From assembly GCA_016930635.1 (NCBI GenBank), contig JAFGGI010000003.1, positions 1-45,243 of the forward strand: a stretch of 45,243 nt of DNA, written 5' to 3'. A program made the translations under genes and the position numbers. The DNA is from Sedimentisphaerales bacterium. GTDB lineage: Bacteria > Planctomycetota > Phycisphaerae > Sedimentisphaerales > UBA12454. This document shows positions 14,560-23,328 of the stretch, piece after piece. A model generated the notes under the pieces. That model searched no databases and was not told where the DNA came from. It saw only the letters and a program-made list of their open reading frames with translations. Positions within the stretch are counted from its first letter, which is position 1; each line of letters opens with the position of its first letter.

Positions 14560-16116
14560 ATGACTTATCTTGCGGTTCCAATTTCAGGAAAAGATTTAGA
14601 AAGCTGTAAAGAGCAGATACAGGCTTCGGTAAAAGCCGGGGCACAGATGCTCGAGCTGCGGACAGATTACATCGAGTCTCTGAATACAGAAAAGCTGGCC
14701 CAGTTAATCGCCGATGCAAAGCAGACCGCCCTGCCGATAATCGTTACATGCAGAGACAGTGCCCAGGGCGGAATGAATAACTTAAGCAGCGACATTCGCA
14801 AAAAAATCCTGACGGAAGCGATAAAACTCGGCGCTGATCTTATCGATTGTGAATATGCAAATTTCATAAAAAAGGATTTCGCCGAGCGCATAAAGCAGGC
14901 ACTTGCACAAAACAGTAAAACAAAACTGATACTTTCGGCACATAATTTTAAGGGACCGTTTAAAAACCTGAGCGGAACTTACGAAGAAATATTCACAGCC
15001 TGTCCCGATGCGATCGCCAAGACTGCATATCACGCCAAACATATAAATGATTGTTTCGAATCATTTGACATTATTGAAAAATACGGAAAGAAAGTTATCG
15101 CTTTGTGTATGGGGCCGAACGGCACTATCAGCAGAATCATCGCAAAAAAGCTGAGGGCGTTTCTGACTTTTGCCAGCATTGCCGATAAGGCGGCAACTGC
15201 AGCAGGTCAGTTAACAATAGAAGAAATGAAAACACGATATCGGTTCGACAAAATAAGTAATAAAACTGAATTTTTCGGTCTTATCGGCGACCCGGTAGGA
15301 CATTCGATAGGCCCTGTTGTTCATAATGCCTGCTTTGATGCCGAAAAATTGAACAAAGTCTATCTGCCTTTGCTGGTGGAAGGCGGGCAGATAGAGTTTA
15401 ATGAATTTCTCGACAATGTAATTACCCGCAACTATCTCGGATTACGGGGATTTAGTGTAACTATTCCACATAAAAGAAATGCCCTGGAATACGCAAGGAC
15501 AAAAGGTGAATACATTGAGCCGTTGGCAGTAAGTATTGGAGCAGTTAACACAATGGTGATCGGCGTTAATGAAAGGATAAGCTGCTACAATACTGATTAT
15601 GCCGGGGCAATGGATGCATTGACACAGACTTTAGGGATAAACAGGAAAAATCTTAACGGCAAAGTTGTTTCTGTTGTAGGTGCCGGCGGAGCGGCAAGAG
15701 CGATCGTCGCAGGTCTTGCTGATGTCGGCGCAAAGGTTACTATCTATAATCGCACGGTATCAAAGGCACATAACCTGGCTCTTGAGTTCGGCTGTCATTA
15801 TGCCGGGCTTGATAAAATTGAAAAATTAGATGCTGATATCATTATCAACTGTACCAGCATCGGGATGCATCCGAAGGTTGACGCGACAGTTGTACCGGCA
15901 CATCTTTTGAAATCTTCAATGACTGTATTTGACACGGTTTACAATCCAATGGAAACTCTGCTTTTAAAACAGGCCAAAGAAGCGGGAGCAAAGCTCGTCA
16001 ACGGCGCCGAGATGTTCATCGGCCAGGCCGCTGAGCAGTTCAGACTATTTACTCACAAAGACTGTCCGATGCAAACCATTCGTCAAACTGTACTTGCAGC
16101 ACTTGCGAAGAAATAG
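14560..16116 (+). CDS. aroDE: Fused type I 3-dehydroquinate dehydratase / shikimate dehydrogenase
   Basis: Bifunctional enzyme for steps 3 and 4 of the shikimate pathway, 518 residues. N-terminal AroD (1-225): His128 in LSAHNF and Schiff-base Lys154 in AIAKTAYHA. C-terminal AroE (about 236-518): substrate motif GDPVGHSIGPVVHN (243-256), catalytic Lys305 in VTIPHKRN, Asp346 in CYNTDYAGA, and the NADP-binding VVGAGGAARA (372-381). The domain order is the same as in plant DHQ-SDH and some Planctomycetes and Chlamydiae. ATG 14560 (GGTGG eight bases upstream) is preferred over the in-frame GTG at 14542, which would add residues coded by the flanking repeat. Confidence 0.94.
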   Translation: MTYLAVPISGKDLESCKEQIQASVKAGAQMLELRTDYIESLNTEKLAQLIADAKQTALPIIVTCRDSAQGGMNNLSSDIRKKILTEAIKLGADLIDCEYANFIKKDFAERIKQALAQNSKTKLILSAHNFKGPFKNLSGTYEEIFTACPDAIAKTAYHAKHINDCFESFDIIEKYGKKVIALCMGPNGTISRIIAKKLRAFLTFASIADKAATAAGQLTIEEMKTRYRFDKISNKTEFFGLIGDPVGHSIGPVVHNACFDAEKLNKVYLPLLVEGGQIEFNEFLDNVITRNYLGLRGFSVTIPHKRNALEYARTKGEYIEPLAVSIGAVNTMVIGVNERISCYNTDYAGAMDALTQTLGINRKNLNGKVVSVVGAGGAARAIVAGLADVGAKVTIYNRTVSKAHNLALEFGCHYAGLDKIEKLDADIIINCTSIGMHPKVDATVVPAHLLKSSMTVFDTVYNPMETLLLKQAKEAGAKLVNGAEMFIGQAAEQFRLFTHKDCPMQTIRQTVLAALAKK

Positions 16117-16120
16117 AAAA

Positions 16121-16363
16121 TCATCTATGAACGCGTCTATAATTATCTAAAAGTCTTTCTTCATTATTGAAAGATAAAATCTTATCACCTGAACTGATAT
16201 TGAAAATTTTTATTATTCCCGTACGGGTATCCATGACAGCAATAGTATCTGCATCATTACTCATTTGTATCTGATATGTTCCAACACCGCCTGTGTGTAC
16301 TAATCCGAGTGAAAATATTAGTAAAACCACTAACAACAATCCTATTATATATTTCTTATCCAT
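16121..16363 (-). CDS. Small membrane-anchored hypothetical protein
   Basis: An 80-residue protein with a single hydrophobic helix (IIGLLLVVLLIFSLGLV, about residues 5-21) and a small beta-rich external part (GTYQIQMSNDADTIAVMDTRTG), which looks like one WD/beta-propeller-like blade repeat. ATG 16363 is chosen because GGAAG lies six bases upstream; an in-frame GTG at 16387 would add eight residues. It converges on aroDE with four bases between stops. I do not recognise the family. Confidence 0.6.
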   Translation of the reverse strand: MDKKYIIGLLLVVLLIFSLGLVHTGGVGTYQIQMSNDADTIAVMDTRTGIIKIFNISSGDKILSFNNEERLLDNYRRVHR

Positions 16364-16527
16364 TATCTTCTTCCTTTTATTAACCACAGAATTTGTGTAA
16401 AAAATTAAGACATCCCTGAAAACACTAAATCATCCTCTGAAATAGCAATTCTATTCATTTTAGCTGCTTAAATCAAGAAAAATAGGGATGAATTGGCTGT
16501 GCAAAAACCTTTATATGCTCATAAAAA

Positions 16528-16602
16528 TCGGGGTGACTGGATTTGAACCAGCGGCCTCTGCGTCCCGAACGCAGCGCTCTAGCCAAGCTGAGCTACACCC
16601 CG
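16528..16602 (-). tRNA. tRNA-Pro (anticodon CGG)
   Basis: On the minus strand the acceptor stem CGGGGTG pairs with CACCCCG. The D-arm GCTCAGCTTGGCTAGAGC, anticodon stem CTGCG-TTCGGGA-CGCAG with anticodon CGG and G37 typical for proline, and T-arm CTGGTTCAAATCCAG are all intact. Discriminator is A; CCA is not encoded. Confidence 0.95.
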
Positions 16603-16643
16603 GAAAAGCTATAATTATACCATAACAACCTGCAAATTACAAT

Positions 16644-16895
16644 TTACTTTGAAATAGCAGCCAATTTCTTTTTTTCCTGAGACCCCTGAATACCTTTGAG
16701 GTATCGTTCTCGTTTGGCCGCAGAAGAACGGTCTTGGTGTGACTCGCTGTAAAGTAATATCCAAGGACCATTTTGTTTGGTATATTCGCCTCCACAACCA
16801 CTATTATGTTCTTCTACCCTCCGAGCCAAATTGTTAGAGTGTCCGATGTAAAGTTTTCCCGTTTTAAGACTTTGGAGTATATAAACATAATACAT
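16644..16895 (-). CDS. Small GIY-YIG nuclease-domain protein (UPF0213/YhbQ-like)
   Basis: An 83-residue single-domain GIY-YIG protein. The motif appears as YYVYILQSLKTGKLYIGHS (residues 2-20), followed by the conserved Arg in NNLARRVEEHN and the family ending RERYLKGIQGS...KKKLA. The family includes YhbQ-type nucleases and relates to the catalytic domain of UvrC and homing endonucleases; cellular role of the small stand-alone types is unsettled. The start codon lies only about 18 bases after a rearranged copy of tRNA-Pro, and the intact tRNA-Pro follows 41 bases after the stop, an arrangement suggesting a mobile cassette. Confidence 0.88.
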   Translation of the reverse strand: MYYVYILQSLKTGKLYIGHSNNLARRVEEHNSGCGGEYTKQNGPWILLYSESHQDRSSAAKRERYLKGIQGSQEKKKLAAISK

Positions 16896-16912
16896 ATATG
16901 CCTTCTATAAAA

Positions 16913-16993
16913 TTTTGAACCAGCGGTCTTCCCTAAGGGACGCTCTAGCCTAAGTGGCGTAAGCCATCCCTGACGGGACTGAGCTACACCCCG
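16913..16993 (-). pseudogene. Rearranged tRNA-Pro-like sequence with hairpin insertions
   Basis: On the minus strand it starts like the nearby tRNA-Pro (CGGGGTGTAGCTCAG), then departs into three mini-palindromes: TCCC-gtca-GGGA, TGGC-ttac-GCCA and, after a shared GCTAGAGCG, TCCC-tta-GGGA. It returns to tRNA sequence at CCGCTGGTTCAAA and stops before the 3' acceptor strand. It cannot fold as a functional tRNA. The GIY-YIG start codon follows at 16895. Confidence 0.75.
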
Positions 16994-17031
16994 GAAACCT
17001 TATTTTACAAAACCTTTATCATTTTTGCAAC

Positions 17032-19404
17032 CTACAATAAATTGACAGGGTCAACATCGACCTGAAGGCCGACAGCAGAATTTACGGATTTGAGCCTGCG
17101 AAACTGACCAAAAAGAATAGAAAAATTACTGATATCCGCTGTCTGCAGGATAATTTGCATCCTTGAAAACCGCTGAATCCTGGCAATAGTCGAAGGCATT
17201 GGGCCGGTGAGCTTTATGTCCAACTTATGCGAAGAAATAATATTAATTAACTGCTGTGCGACAAAATTAGCAGTATCATTAAGGCGGTCATATTTTATGT
17301 CTTTCATCCTTACTAAAGCTACCCTGCCGAAAGGCGGCAGTAGACAATTTTTACGATGCAGCAGCTCTTCCTTAAGGAACCCTTCAAAATCATCCTCAAC
17401 TGCAAACTTAATAGCAGGCTGGTTCGGTAGAAAAGTCTGAACGAAGACCGTCCCGCCCTTTTTGCTTCTGCCTGCCCTGCCTGCAACCTGGCAGATAAGA
17501 TGATATGTACGTTCATTAGCGCGAAAATCAGGAAGCTGCAGTGAAGTGTCTGCGCTTATTATCCCGACAAGTGTGACATTGGGAAAATGCAGGCCCTTTG
17601 CAAGGATCTGTGTCCCGGCCAGGATATCAATTTTACCTGAATCGAAATCAGACAGCAGACGATAGTAATCATGGTTTTGCATAGAGTCACTATCGACCCT
17701 GACCACACAAGCGTTCGGCAATTTACTCGCAAGCTCATCTTCGAGACGCTGTGAGCCAAGGCCTATCATAGTAACTGCCTTATTACAAATGGGACAATTT
17801 TTCGGTACAAGTGTTTGTGCCAGGCAATAATGACATACCGCGAAACCTCCTTTGAGCCGGCCGGTTAGATTCACCGGCTTTTGATGTTTTTCGGTCTTAT
17901 GAAACGTCAAAGTTACATCGCAGTTTTTGCACTTGAGCGTATATTTACAGCTCGGACAATATATAAAGTTGCTGTAGCCTCTGCGGTTGAGCAGCAAAAT
18001 CGCCTGTTCTTTTCTTTCCAACACCTGCTTCAAGGCTGACAAAAGTTCAGAGCTGATAAGATTTACGCCAGCAAGTTCGAAACGTTCTTTTGTCATATCG
18101 ATAATTTTCATTTGAGGTCTTTCCAGGCCCATTACACGTTTTGGTAAAGCAAGCCTGGTGAAATGATTTTTTGTCTTACAGTTATAAAGGGTCTCAAGAC
18201 AAGGTGTAGCGCTGCCGAGTATGCAAACGGCATTTGACAGTTGAGCAAGTTTTATCGCAGCATCTCTGCCATTATACCTGGGGGCCATATCCTGTTTATA
18301 ACTTGGTTCATGTTCTTCATCGACTATAACAACACCGGGGTTATCAACTGGGGCAAAAACCGCACTTCTGGCGCCGATGACAACTATTGGTGATGTGGTT
18401 TTTATTTTCTGCCATTGTGCGTTTCTTTGTGAGGCTGTAAGCCGGCAGTGCATTACCGCTATATTCTCAAATCGGCTGCTGAAACGCTGAATAGTCTGAG
18501 TGGTCAGTGTGATTTCAGGCAAAAGTACAATGGCGCTTTTGCCTTGTTTGACGGCTTTTTCAATCGCCCTGATATACACCTCTGTTTTTCCGCTGTCAGT
18601 TACGCCGTGAAGAAGTACAACTGAAAATTTATCGCTTTCTATTCTATTTTCAATTTGGCCAAGGGCTTTTTTCTGGTCATTATTTAATATTACTTTGCCT
18701 GCTCTCAATAACAATCCTTTTGGGATAACCGGCAGTTCCTTAATAAATGCCCTTCCTGTTAATTTTACAGTTCCTGTCTCGATTAGTTTGTTTAATGGTG
18801 AAAGCCCGCTATTTAGCTGCTTAAGTAAGCTCTTGGATTCAATTGCGGATTCTTTGTCAAAGGCATCAGCATTTTTTAAAGCCTGAATAATCTGTTTTTG
18901 TTTTTTGCCGCGAAGTTTATCAATTAATTCATGAATATTTTTTTTACCTGTTGTCAGGTAGATATGTTTAAGCATTTTAACGCCGGTGCCTTTTTTCACG
19001 GCCGCCGGTACCATCGCACTTAAAACCTGTCCCAGAGGACAGACATAAAAATCACTTATCCATCTGCCGAACCGGAGCAATCTGTCATCTAATAACGGTT
19101 CAGCATCGAGGATCTTTTTTACAAATTTAAGTTTTCTTTTCGTCTGGTTATAAGACTTTGCATCTTTTACTTCTACACAGAAGCCTGTGATAATCTTATT
19201 TGCCCTGCCGAAAGGCACTTCAAGCCGTCTGCCTGGAGAAATCGGGCCCAACCGGTCCGGCAGGAGATAGTCAAAAACATCATCAACACCTGTATCGAGA
19301 GCAACAGTTACAATTTTGCTGCAGGAAATTTTCTTATCTTCGACTCGACCGAGCTCGCCGAAGTCTGAAATGTCAAACAGACTATCTTCTGAAAATGGCA
19401 TCAT
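17032..19404 (-). CDS. priA: Primosomal protein N' (replication restart helicase)
   Basis: 3'-5' helicase that recognises stalled forks and reloads the replisome. At 790 residues it has the PriA layout: N-terminal 3'BD domain (about 30-130), Walker A GVTDSGKTEVY (about 267-277), Walker B DEEH in VVIVDEEHEPSYKQ, and a zinc-binding module with cysteine pairs CPSC, CKNC, CHYC and CPIC. The zinc region contains a short additional stretch (HKTEKHQKPVNLTGRLKG) between the second and third pair compared with the usual spacing. It begins six bases after the histidine kinase stop, so translation is probably coupled within this minus-strand operon. Confidence 0.95.
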   Translation of the reverse strand: MMPFSEDSLFDISDFGELGRVEDKKISCSKIVTVALDTGVDDVFDYLLPDRLGPISPGRRLEVPFGRANKIITGFCVEVKDAKSYNQTKRKLKFVKKILDAEPLLDDRLLRFGRWISDFYVCPLGQVLSAMVPAAVKKGTGVKMLKHIYLTTGKKNIHELIDKLRGKKQKQIIQALKNADAFDKESAIESKSLLKQLNSGLSPLNKLIETGTVKLTGRAFIKELPVIPKGLLLRAGKVILNNDQKKALGQIENRIESDKFSVVLLHGVTDSGKTEVYIRAIEKAVKQGKSAIVLLPEITLTTQTIQRFSSRFENIAVMHCRLTASQRNAQWQKIKTTSPIVVIGARSAVFAPVDNPGVVIVDEEHEPSYKQDMAPRYNGRDAAIKLAQLSNAVCILGSATPCLETLYNCKTKNHFTRLALPKRVMGLERPQMKIIDMTKERFELAGVNLISSELLSALKQVLERKEQAILLLNRRGYSNFIYCPSCKYTLKCKNCDVTLTFHKTEKHQKPVNLTGRLKGGFAVCHYCLAQTLVPKNCPICNKAVTMIGLGSQRLEDELASKLPNACVVRVDSDSMQNHDYYRLLSDFDSGKIDILAGTQILAKGLHFPNVTLVGIISADTSLQLPDFRANERTYHLICQVAGRAGRSKKGGTVFVQTFLPNQPAIKFAVEDDFEGFLKEELLHRKNCLLPPFGRVALVRMKDIKYDRLNDTANFVAQQLINIISSHKLDIKLTGPMPSTIARIQRFSRMQIILQTADISNFSILFGQFRRLKSVNSAVGLQVDVDPVNLL

Positions 19405-19410
19405 CTGATA

Positions 19411-21021
19411 CTATTCTTCATCCTCATCAGCTCTGACGACAGGCAGATCAAGCCAGAAGTTGGCACCCTTGCCGGGCTTACTTTCAAGGTCTATCTTGCC
19501 TGACAGAAGTTTGGCAAGTTCGGTACTTATTGCCAGGCCCAGGCCTGTGCCGCTTTGGTCTCTGGTCAGGGAACCATCTGCCTGGCGGAATTTTTCAAAT
19601 ATTTTTTCCTTATCAGCTTCGGCAATTCCCGGGCCGGTATCAGTAATAGATATTCTAACTGTTTGCGGGTCAGGCAGGAATGCCTTTATCTCAATCTTAC
19701 CTTTTTCAGGTGTAAACTTTACCGCGTTATTGAGAAGATTATAGAGGATCTGCTGAACTTTACCTGCATCAGTTTTAATTATAGGGATATTTTCATCAAC
19801 GGTCAGACGCACTTTTATCTTCTCTTTCTCCGTCAATGGTGAAAAGAATGCCACAAGCCCACGGCACAATTCAGGTATGCTGGTTTTTTCTATGTGTAGC
19901 TCTATTTTGCCGGCTTCTGCTTTGGCCAGTTCGAGCAGGTCGGTAATCATATTAAGAAGATTTTTCCCGCTGGTTATAATATTTTCAGCATAACGTTTGT
20001 TCTTCGCAGCATCAGCATCCGGCTTTTCACGCATAATCTCAGCAAAGCCGAGAATGGCGTTTAACGGCGTTCTGAACTCATGCGACATATTCGCAAGAAA
20101 TTCACCTTTAAGTTTATTTGCTTTATACAATTCGATATTTCTGTCTGAAAGTTCGGTGATTTTTGCATCGAGTTGTTTGTTTGCCTGGCGAAGCTTTTCC
20201 TGGCCCTCTGTCAGATTGTCAAGCATTGTATTCAGTGCGTCACCAAGTTTTTGAAATTCATCTCTTGTTTTTATGCCGCACCGGACATCGAGATTACCCT
20301 GTGAGACATTATTAACTATAGCCCTTAACTGCCTGATAGGGCTCAAAATTACACGCTGTGCAATTATATAGAAAGCAACTATCGCACCTCCGCCGGCAAG
20401 AAGACCGGCAATAACAAGACAGATTTGGTTTAACAGCATTGTTCTACTCATTCCTCTTGGGGGCATTTGAACAAACACCACTCCAACAGCTTCTAAAAGA
20501 CTAAATGCAGGCGCCGAACCTTCAGAGCTGTGACAGGCCAGACACTTTTTATTGGCACGAACAAGATTAAGATAGATTGTCTCAGGATAACCTTTAACAT
20601 CCTCTTCCCAGGCAAGCTCACTGACATTATCTGGTTCCCTTAATTTTTCAATTGCCTCGTTTTGTTCTTTGGTAAGCTGCGGTTGCCATTCTTTTTGAGA
20701 TGGACCGAATCTTAGCCATTTAACTCTGCTCGATTGAGCCTCTTTTCTGGCTCCACTCTCTTCGAGCATAACCCGGCCTTTTTCCTTTTCGCCGGCAATA
20801 TCGAAGTGTCTTTCGTAAACAGTATTTACTACTGCCCTGCCGGAATCCATTACAGTCTTTTCAGTTAATTTAACCATCCAGAAATAAGGTATCAACAGAG
20901 CAAGAGCCAGAACAAACAGAATTGCTGTACCAAAAAGGAGCCTGCACTTACCGGCAAGAGAGGCCGGCCTTAAATGCAGAGTTTTTAAAAGCTGCCAGAA
21001 TTTGCTTATTATTTCTCTCAT
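19411..21021 (-). CDS. Membrane sensor histidine kinase with haem-binding CxxCH periplasmic domain
   Basis: A 536-residue kinase. Membrane helix 1 (about 29-49) leads into a periplasmic Tll0287-like (DUF3365) domain (50-195) holding one c-type haem motif, CLACH at 160-164. Membrane helix 2 (197-220) is followed by HAMP (220-272), a coiled coil (275-305), HisKA with the phospho-acceptor His314 in MSHEFRTPLNAI, and a complete HATPase (NLLNNAVKF, DTGPGIA, GTGLGLAI). It probably senses redox state, oxygen or NO at the periplasmic haem. No response regulator is adjacent. It sits between aspS and priA on the same strand. Confidence 0.92.
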   Translation of the reverse strand: MREIISKFWQLLKTLHLRPASLAGKCRLLFGTAILFVLALALLIPYFWMVKLTEKTVMDSGRAVVNTVYERHFDIAGEKEKGRVMLEESGARKEAQSSRVKWLRFGPSQKEWQPQLTKEQNEAIEKLREPDNVSELAWEEDVKGYPETIYLNLVRANKKCLACHSSEGSAPAFSLLEAVGVVFVQMPPRGMSRTMLLNQICLVIAGLLAGGGAIVAFYIIAQRVILSPIRQLRAIVNNVSQGNLDVRCGIKTRDEFQKLGDALNTMLDNLTEGQEKLRQANKQLDAKITELSDRNIELYKANKLKGEFLANMSHEFRTPLNAILGFAEIMREKPDADAAKNKRYAENIITSGKNLLNMITDLLELAKAEAGKIELHIEKTSIPELCRGLVAFFSPLTEKEKIKVRLTVDENIPIIKTDAGKVQQILYNLLNNAVKFTPEKGKIEIKAFLPDPQTVRISITDTGPGIAEADKEKIFEKFRQADGSLTRDQSGTGLGLAISTELAKLLSGKIDLESKPGKGANFWLDLPVVRADEDEE

Positions 21022-21073
21022 AGCTCAACAACCGCTCGTATCGGTATTCCGGCTCGCCTGGAAAGGCCTGATA

Positions 21074-22861
21074 CTAATGATGCGTTTGAGTTCTAAGGTT
21101 CAAATCATCAAGCTGACTCTGCTCAACTTCGCTTGGAGCATCGGTCAACAGACACTGGCCCTTCTGAGTTTTCGGAAATGCAATAACATCACGGATATTA
21201 TCAGTCCTGGTTAAAAGCATAACAAGCCTGTCAAGGCCGAAGGCGATACCGCCATGCGGCGGAGCGCCATACTTCAGGGCCTGCAGGAAGAATCCGAATC
21301 TTTCCTGGGCCTGGGTATCGGAAATATTCAGCAGTTTAAAAACTTTAGCCTGTTTGTCGGGCTGATGAATACGAACACTGCCTCCGCCGATTTCCGAACC
21401 ATTGACAACAATATCATAAGCCTGCGACCTGATCGAAGCAGGGTCGGTATCGAGTTTTTCAAGGTCCTGTGGCACAGGTGCCGTGAAAGGATGATGCAGA
21501 GAATCATATCTATTGTCTTTCTCGTTCCATTCAAAGAGCGGAAAGTCAACTATCCAGACAAACTCATAGACATTTTCATCGATCATATCTAATTCTTTAG
21601 CCAGTTTTATACGGAGTGGCGCAAGGGCCTTATTTGCAGCGTCCATCGTATCGGCAATAAGCAATATCAAATCGTTCGGCTTGGCGTCGAATGTCTCAAT
21701 TATCTGCTGTTTCTGCTGTGGTGAGAAAAATTTAGCTATACTGCTGGCCAAATCCGCTTTTTTAGCCTGCTCATCGGCAACAACCTTGAACCAGGCCAGC
21801 CCTTTCGCACCATAATCAGCAGCAAAATTAGTAAAAGTTTTTTCTATATCGCTGCGGGAAAACTTTCCGCCGCCCGGAGCACAAAAACCTTTAACGACTC
21901 CGCCCCTGCCGACGGTATCAATAAAAACTTTGAACTGACTTTGTGCAGCAATTTCAGAAATGTTCTTCAACTTCATATCGAACCTTAAATCAGGCCTGTC
22001 AATGCCGTAGTCGTCCATAGCCTGGCGATAGCTCATTCTTCTTATCGGCACCTTTACATCGATACCAAGTATCTCTTTGAATATCCTGGCAACAAGTCTT
22101 TCGTTGACATCGATTACATCATCACTGTCAACAAAACTCATCTCAACATCGATCTGTGTAAATTCTGCCTGTCTGTCCGCACGAGGGTCTTCATCCCTGA
22201 AACAGCGAACGATCTGGAAATATCTGTCAATCCCGCTTATCATCAGGACCTGTTTGAAAAGCTGAGGCGATTGCGGCAGCGCATAAAATTCTCCGATGCA
22301 CAATCTGCTTGGCACAAGAAAATCTCTCGCCCCTTCAGGGGTACTTTTGCCTAAGAAAGGTGTTTCTATTTCCCAGAAACCTTCGCTGTCATAAAAATCA
22401 CGGGTTATTTTTGTGACCCTGTGACGAACCTCAAGCTTGTTTTGCATTTCGGGTCGTCTAAGGTCAATATATCGATGTTTAAGTCTTAATTCCTCATCTA
22501 CACTGCCGGCATTGTCGAGCTCAAAAGGCGGAGTTTTAGCGGTATTGAGAACCTCAAGCTGGTCTATAAGAACTTCAATTTCACCTGTAGGCAGCTTCGG
22601 GTTTGTCAATCCTTCGCCTCTCATACGAACTGTGCCGCTGGCGCCTAATACCCATTCGCATCGCAACTGGCGGGAGAGCCTGTGCATTTCGGGCTGTGTT
22701 TCCGGATTAAATACAAGCTGAGTTATGCCGTATCTGTCCCGCAGGTCGATAAATACAAGATTGCCGTGGTCACGATATGAATCGACCCAGCCGCAAAGGC
22801 TTACTTTGCTGCCGGTATCACCGGCACGCAGTTGTCCGCAATTATGAGTTCTTTTAATCAT
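21074..22861 (-). CDS. aspS: Aspartyl-tRNA synthetase
   Basis: Bacterial-type class II synthetase, 595 residues. An N-terminal OB-fold anticodon domain (1-105; LCGWVDSYRDHGNLVFIDLRDRYG) is followed by the class II core with motif 2 (FRDEDPRADRQAEFTQIDVEMSF), the inserted GAD domain (about 290-420), and motif 3 GGIAFGLDRLVMLLT with the bacterial ending DVIAFPKTQ. Whether it is discriminating or also makes Asp-tRNA-Asn cannot be read from this window. It lies 60 bases downstream of trxA; a GTATC..GATAC hairpin occupies the gap to the histidine kinase gene. Confidence 0.96.
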   Translation of the reverse strand: MIKRTHNCGQLRAGDTGSKVSLCGWVDSYRDHGNLVFIDLRDRYGITQLVFNPETQPEMHRLSRQLRCEWVLGASGTVRMRGEGLTNPKLPTGEIEVLIDQLEVLNTAKTPPFELDNAGSVDEELRLKHRYIDLRRPEMQNKLEVRHRVTKITRDFYDSEGFWEIETPFLGKSTPEGARDFLVPSRLCIGEFYALPQSPQLFKQVLMISGIDRYFQIVRCFRDEDPRADRQAEFTQIDVEMSFVDSDDVIDVNERLVARIFKEILGIDVKVPIRRMSYRQAMDDYGIDRPDLRFDMKLKNISEIAAQSQFKVFIDTVGRGGVVKGFCAPGGGKFSRSDIEKTFTNFAADYGAKGLAWFKVVADEQAKKADLASSIAKFFSPQQKQQIIETFDAKPNDLILLIADTMDAANKALAPLRIKLAKELDMIDENVYEFVWIVDFPLFEWNEKDNRYDSLHHPFTAPVPQDLEKLDTDPASIRSQAYDIVVNGSEIGGGSVRIHQPDKQAKVFKLLNISDTQAQERFGFFLQALKYGAPPHGGIAFGLDRLVMLLTRTDNIRDVIAFPKTQKGQCLLTDAPSEVEQSQLDDLNLRTQTHH

Positions 22862-22921
22862 AGAATCTCTCTGAAAAAATAAAAAGGCAGGCCGAGGCGG
22901 TCACATCCTGATAAACGCTGT

Positions 22922-23251
22922 TTAGCCAAGCAATTCATTAATAGCATCAGTGATATCTGTTTCGCTGACCAGTCCCACCCATTTTTTTGCCATCTGACCT
23001 CCATTAAACAGAATCACGGTAGGAATAGCATTAATGCCGAACTCGACAGCCGCTTCATGATGCTCATCGGTATTGAGCTTGCAAATCTTCGCCTTTCCTG
23101 CAAAGTCGGTGGCAACTTTTTCGATCACGGGTCCCATCATCTTACAAGGCCCGCACCACGGAGCCCAAAAGTCAACCAATACAGGTTCTGCACTGCTATG
23201 TACAAGACTATCAAATTCTGCGTCTGTCAGTTCAACTACATTTCCTGCCAT
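22922..23251 (-). CDS. trxA: Thioredoxin
   Basis: Cytoplasmic dithiol-disulfide oxidoreductase of 109 residues. The active site is WCGPCK (Trp32-Lys37) and the cis-proline loop NAIPTVILFNGG is present, as is the invariant Asp in VDFWAPWC. A good ribosome-binding site (aaaggagttgag) precedes ATG 23251. It lies between scpA and aspS on the same strand. No signal peptide. Confidence 0.96.
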   Translation of the reverse strand: MAGNVVELTDAEFDSLVHSSAEPVLVDFWAPWCGPCKMMGPVIEKVATDFAGKAKICKLNTDEHHEAAVEFGINAIPTVILFNGGQMAKKWVGLVSETDITDAINELLG

Positions 23252-23328
23252 CTCAACTCCTTTCTATACAATATTTTCCCATTGCCAAACCGGGATTTTA
23301 TTTACATTTGCGGCAAAAGTCAAATGAT

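Noticed and set aside
16913-16993. Functional second tRNA-Pro
   Set aside because: The anticodon arm is replaced by a mini-palindrome and the 3' acceptor strand is missing.
16528-16995. Prophage or genomic island at tRNA-Pro
   Set aside because: Only a single small nuclease gene is present; no integrase or phage genes are nearby.
21022-21073. Intrinsic terminator between aspS and the histidine kinase gene
   Set aside because: A GTATC..GATAC hairpin exists, but no U-run follows on the minus strand.
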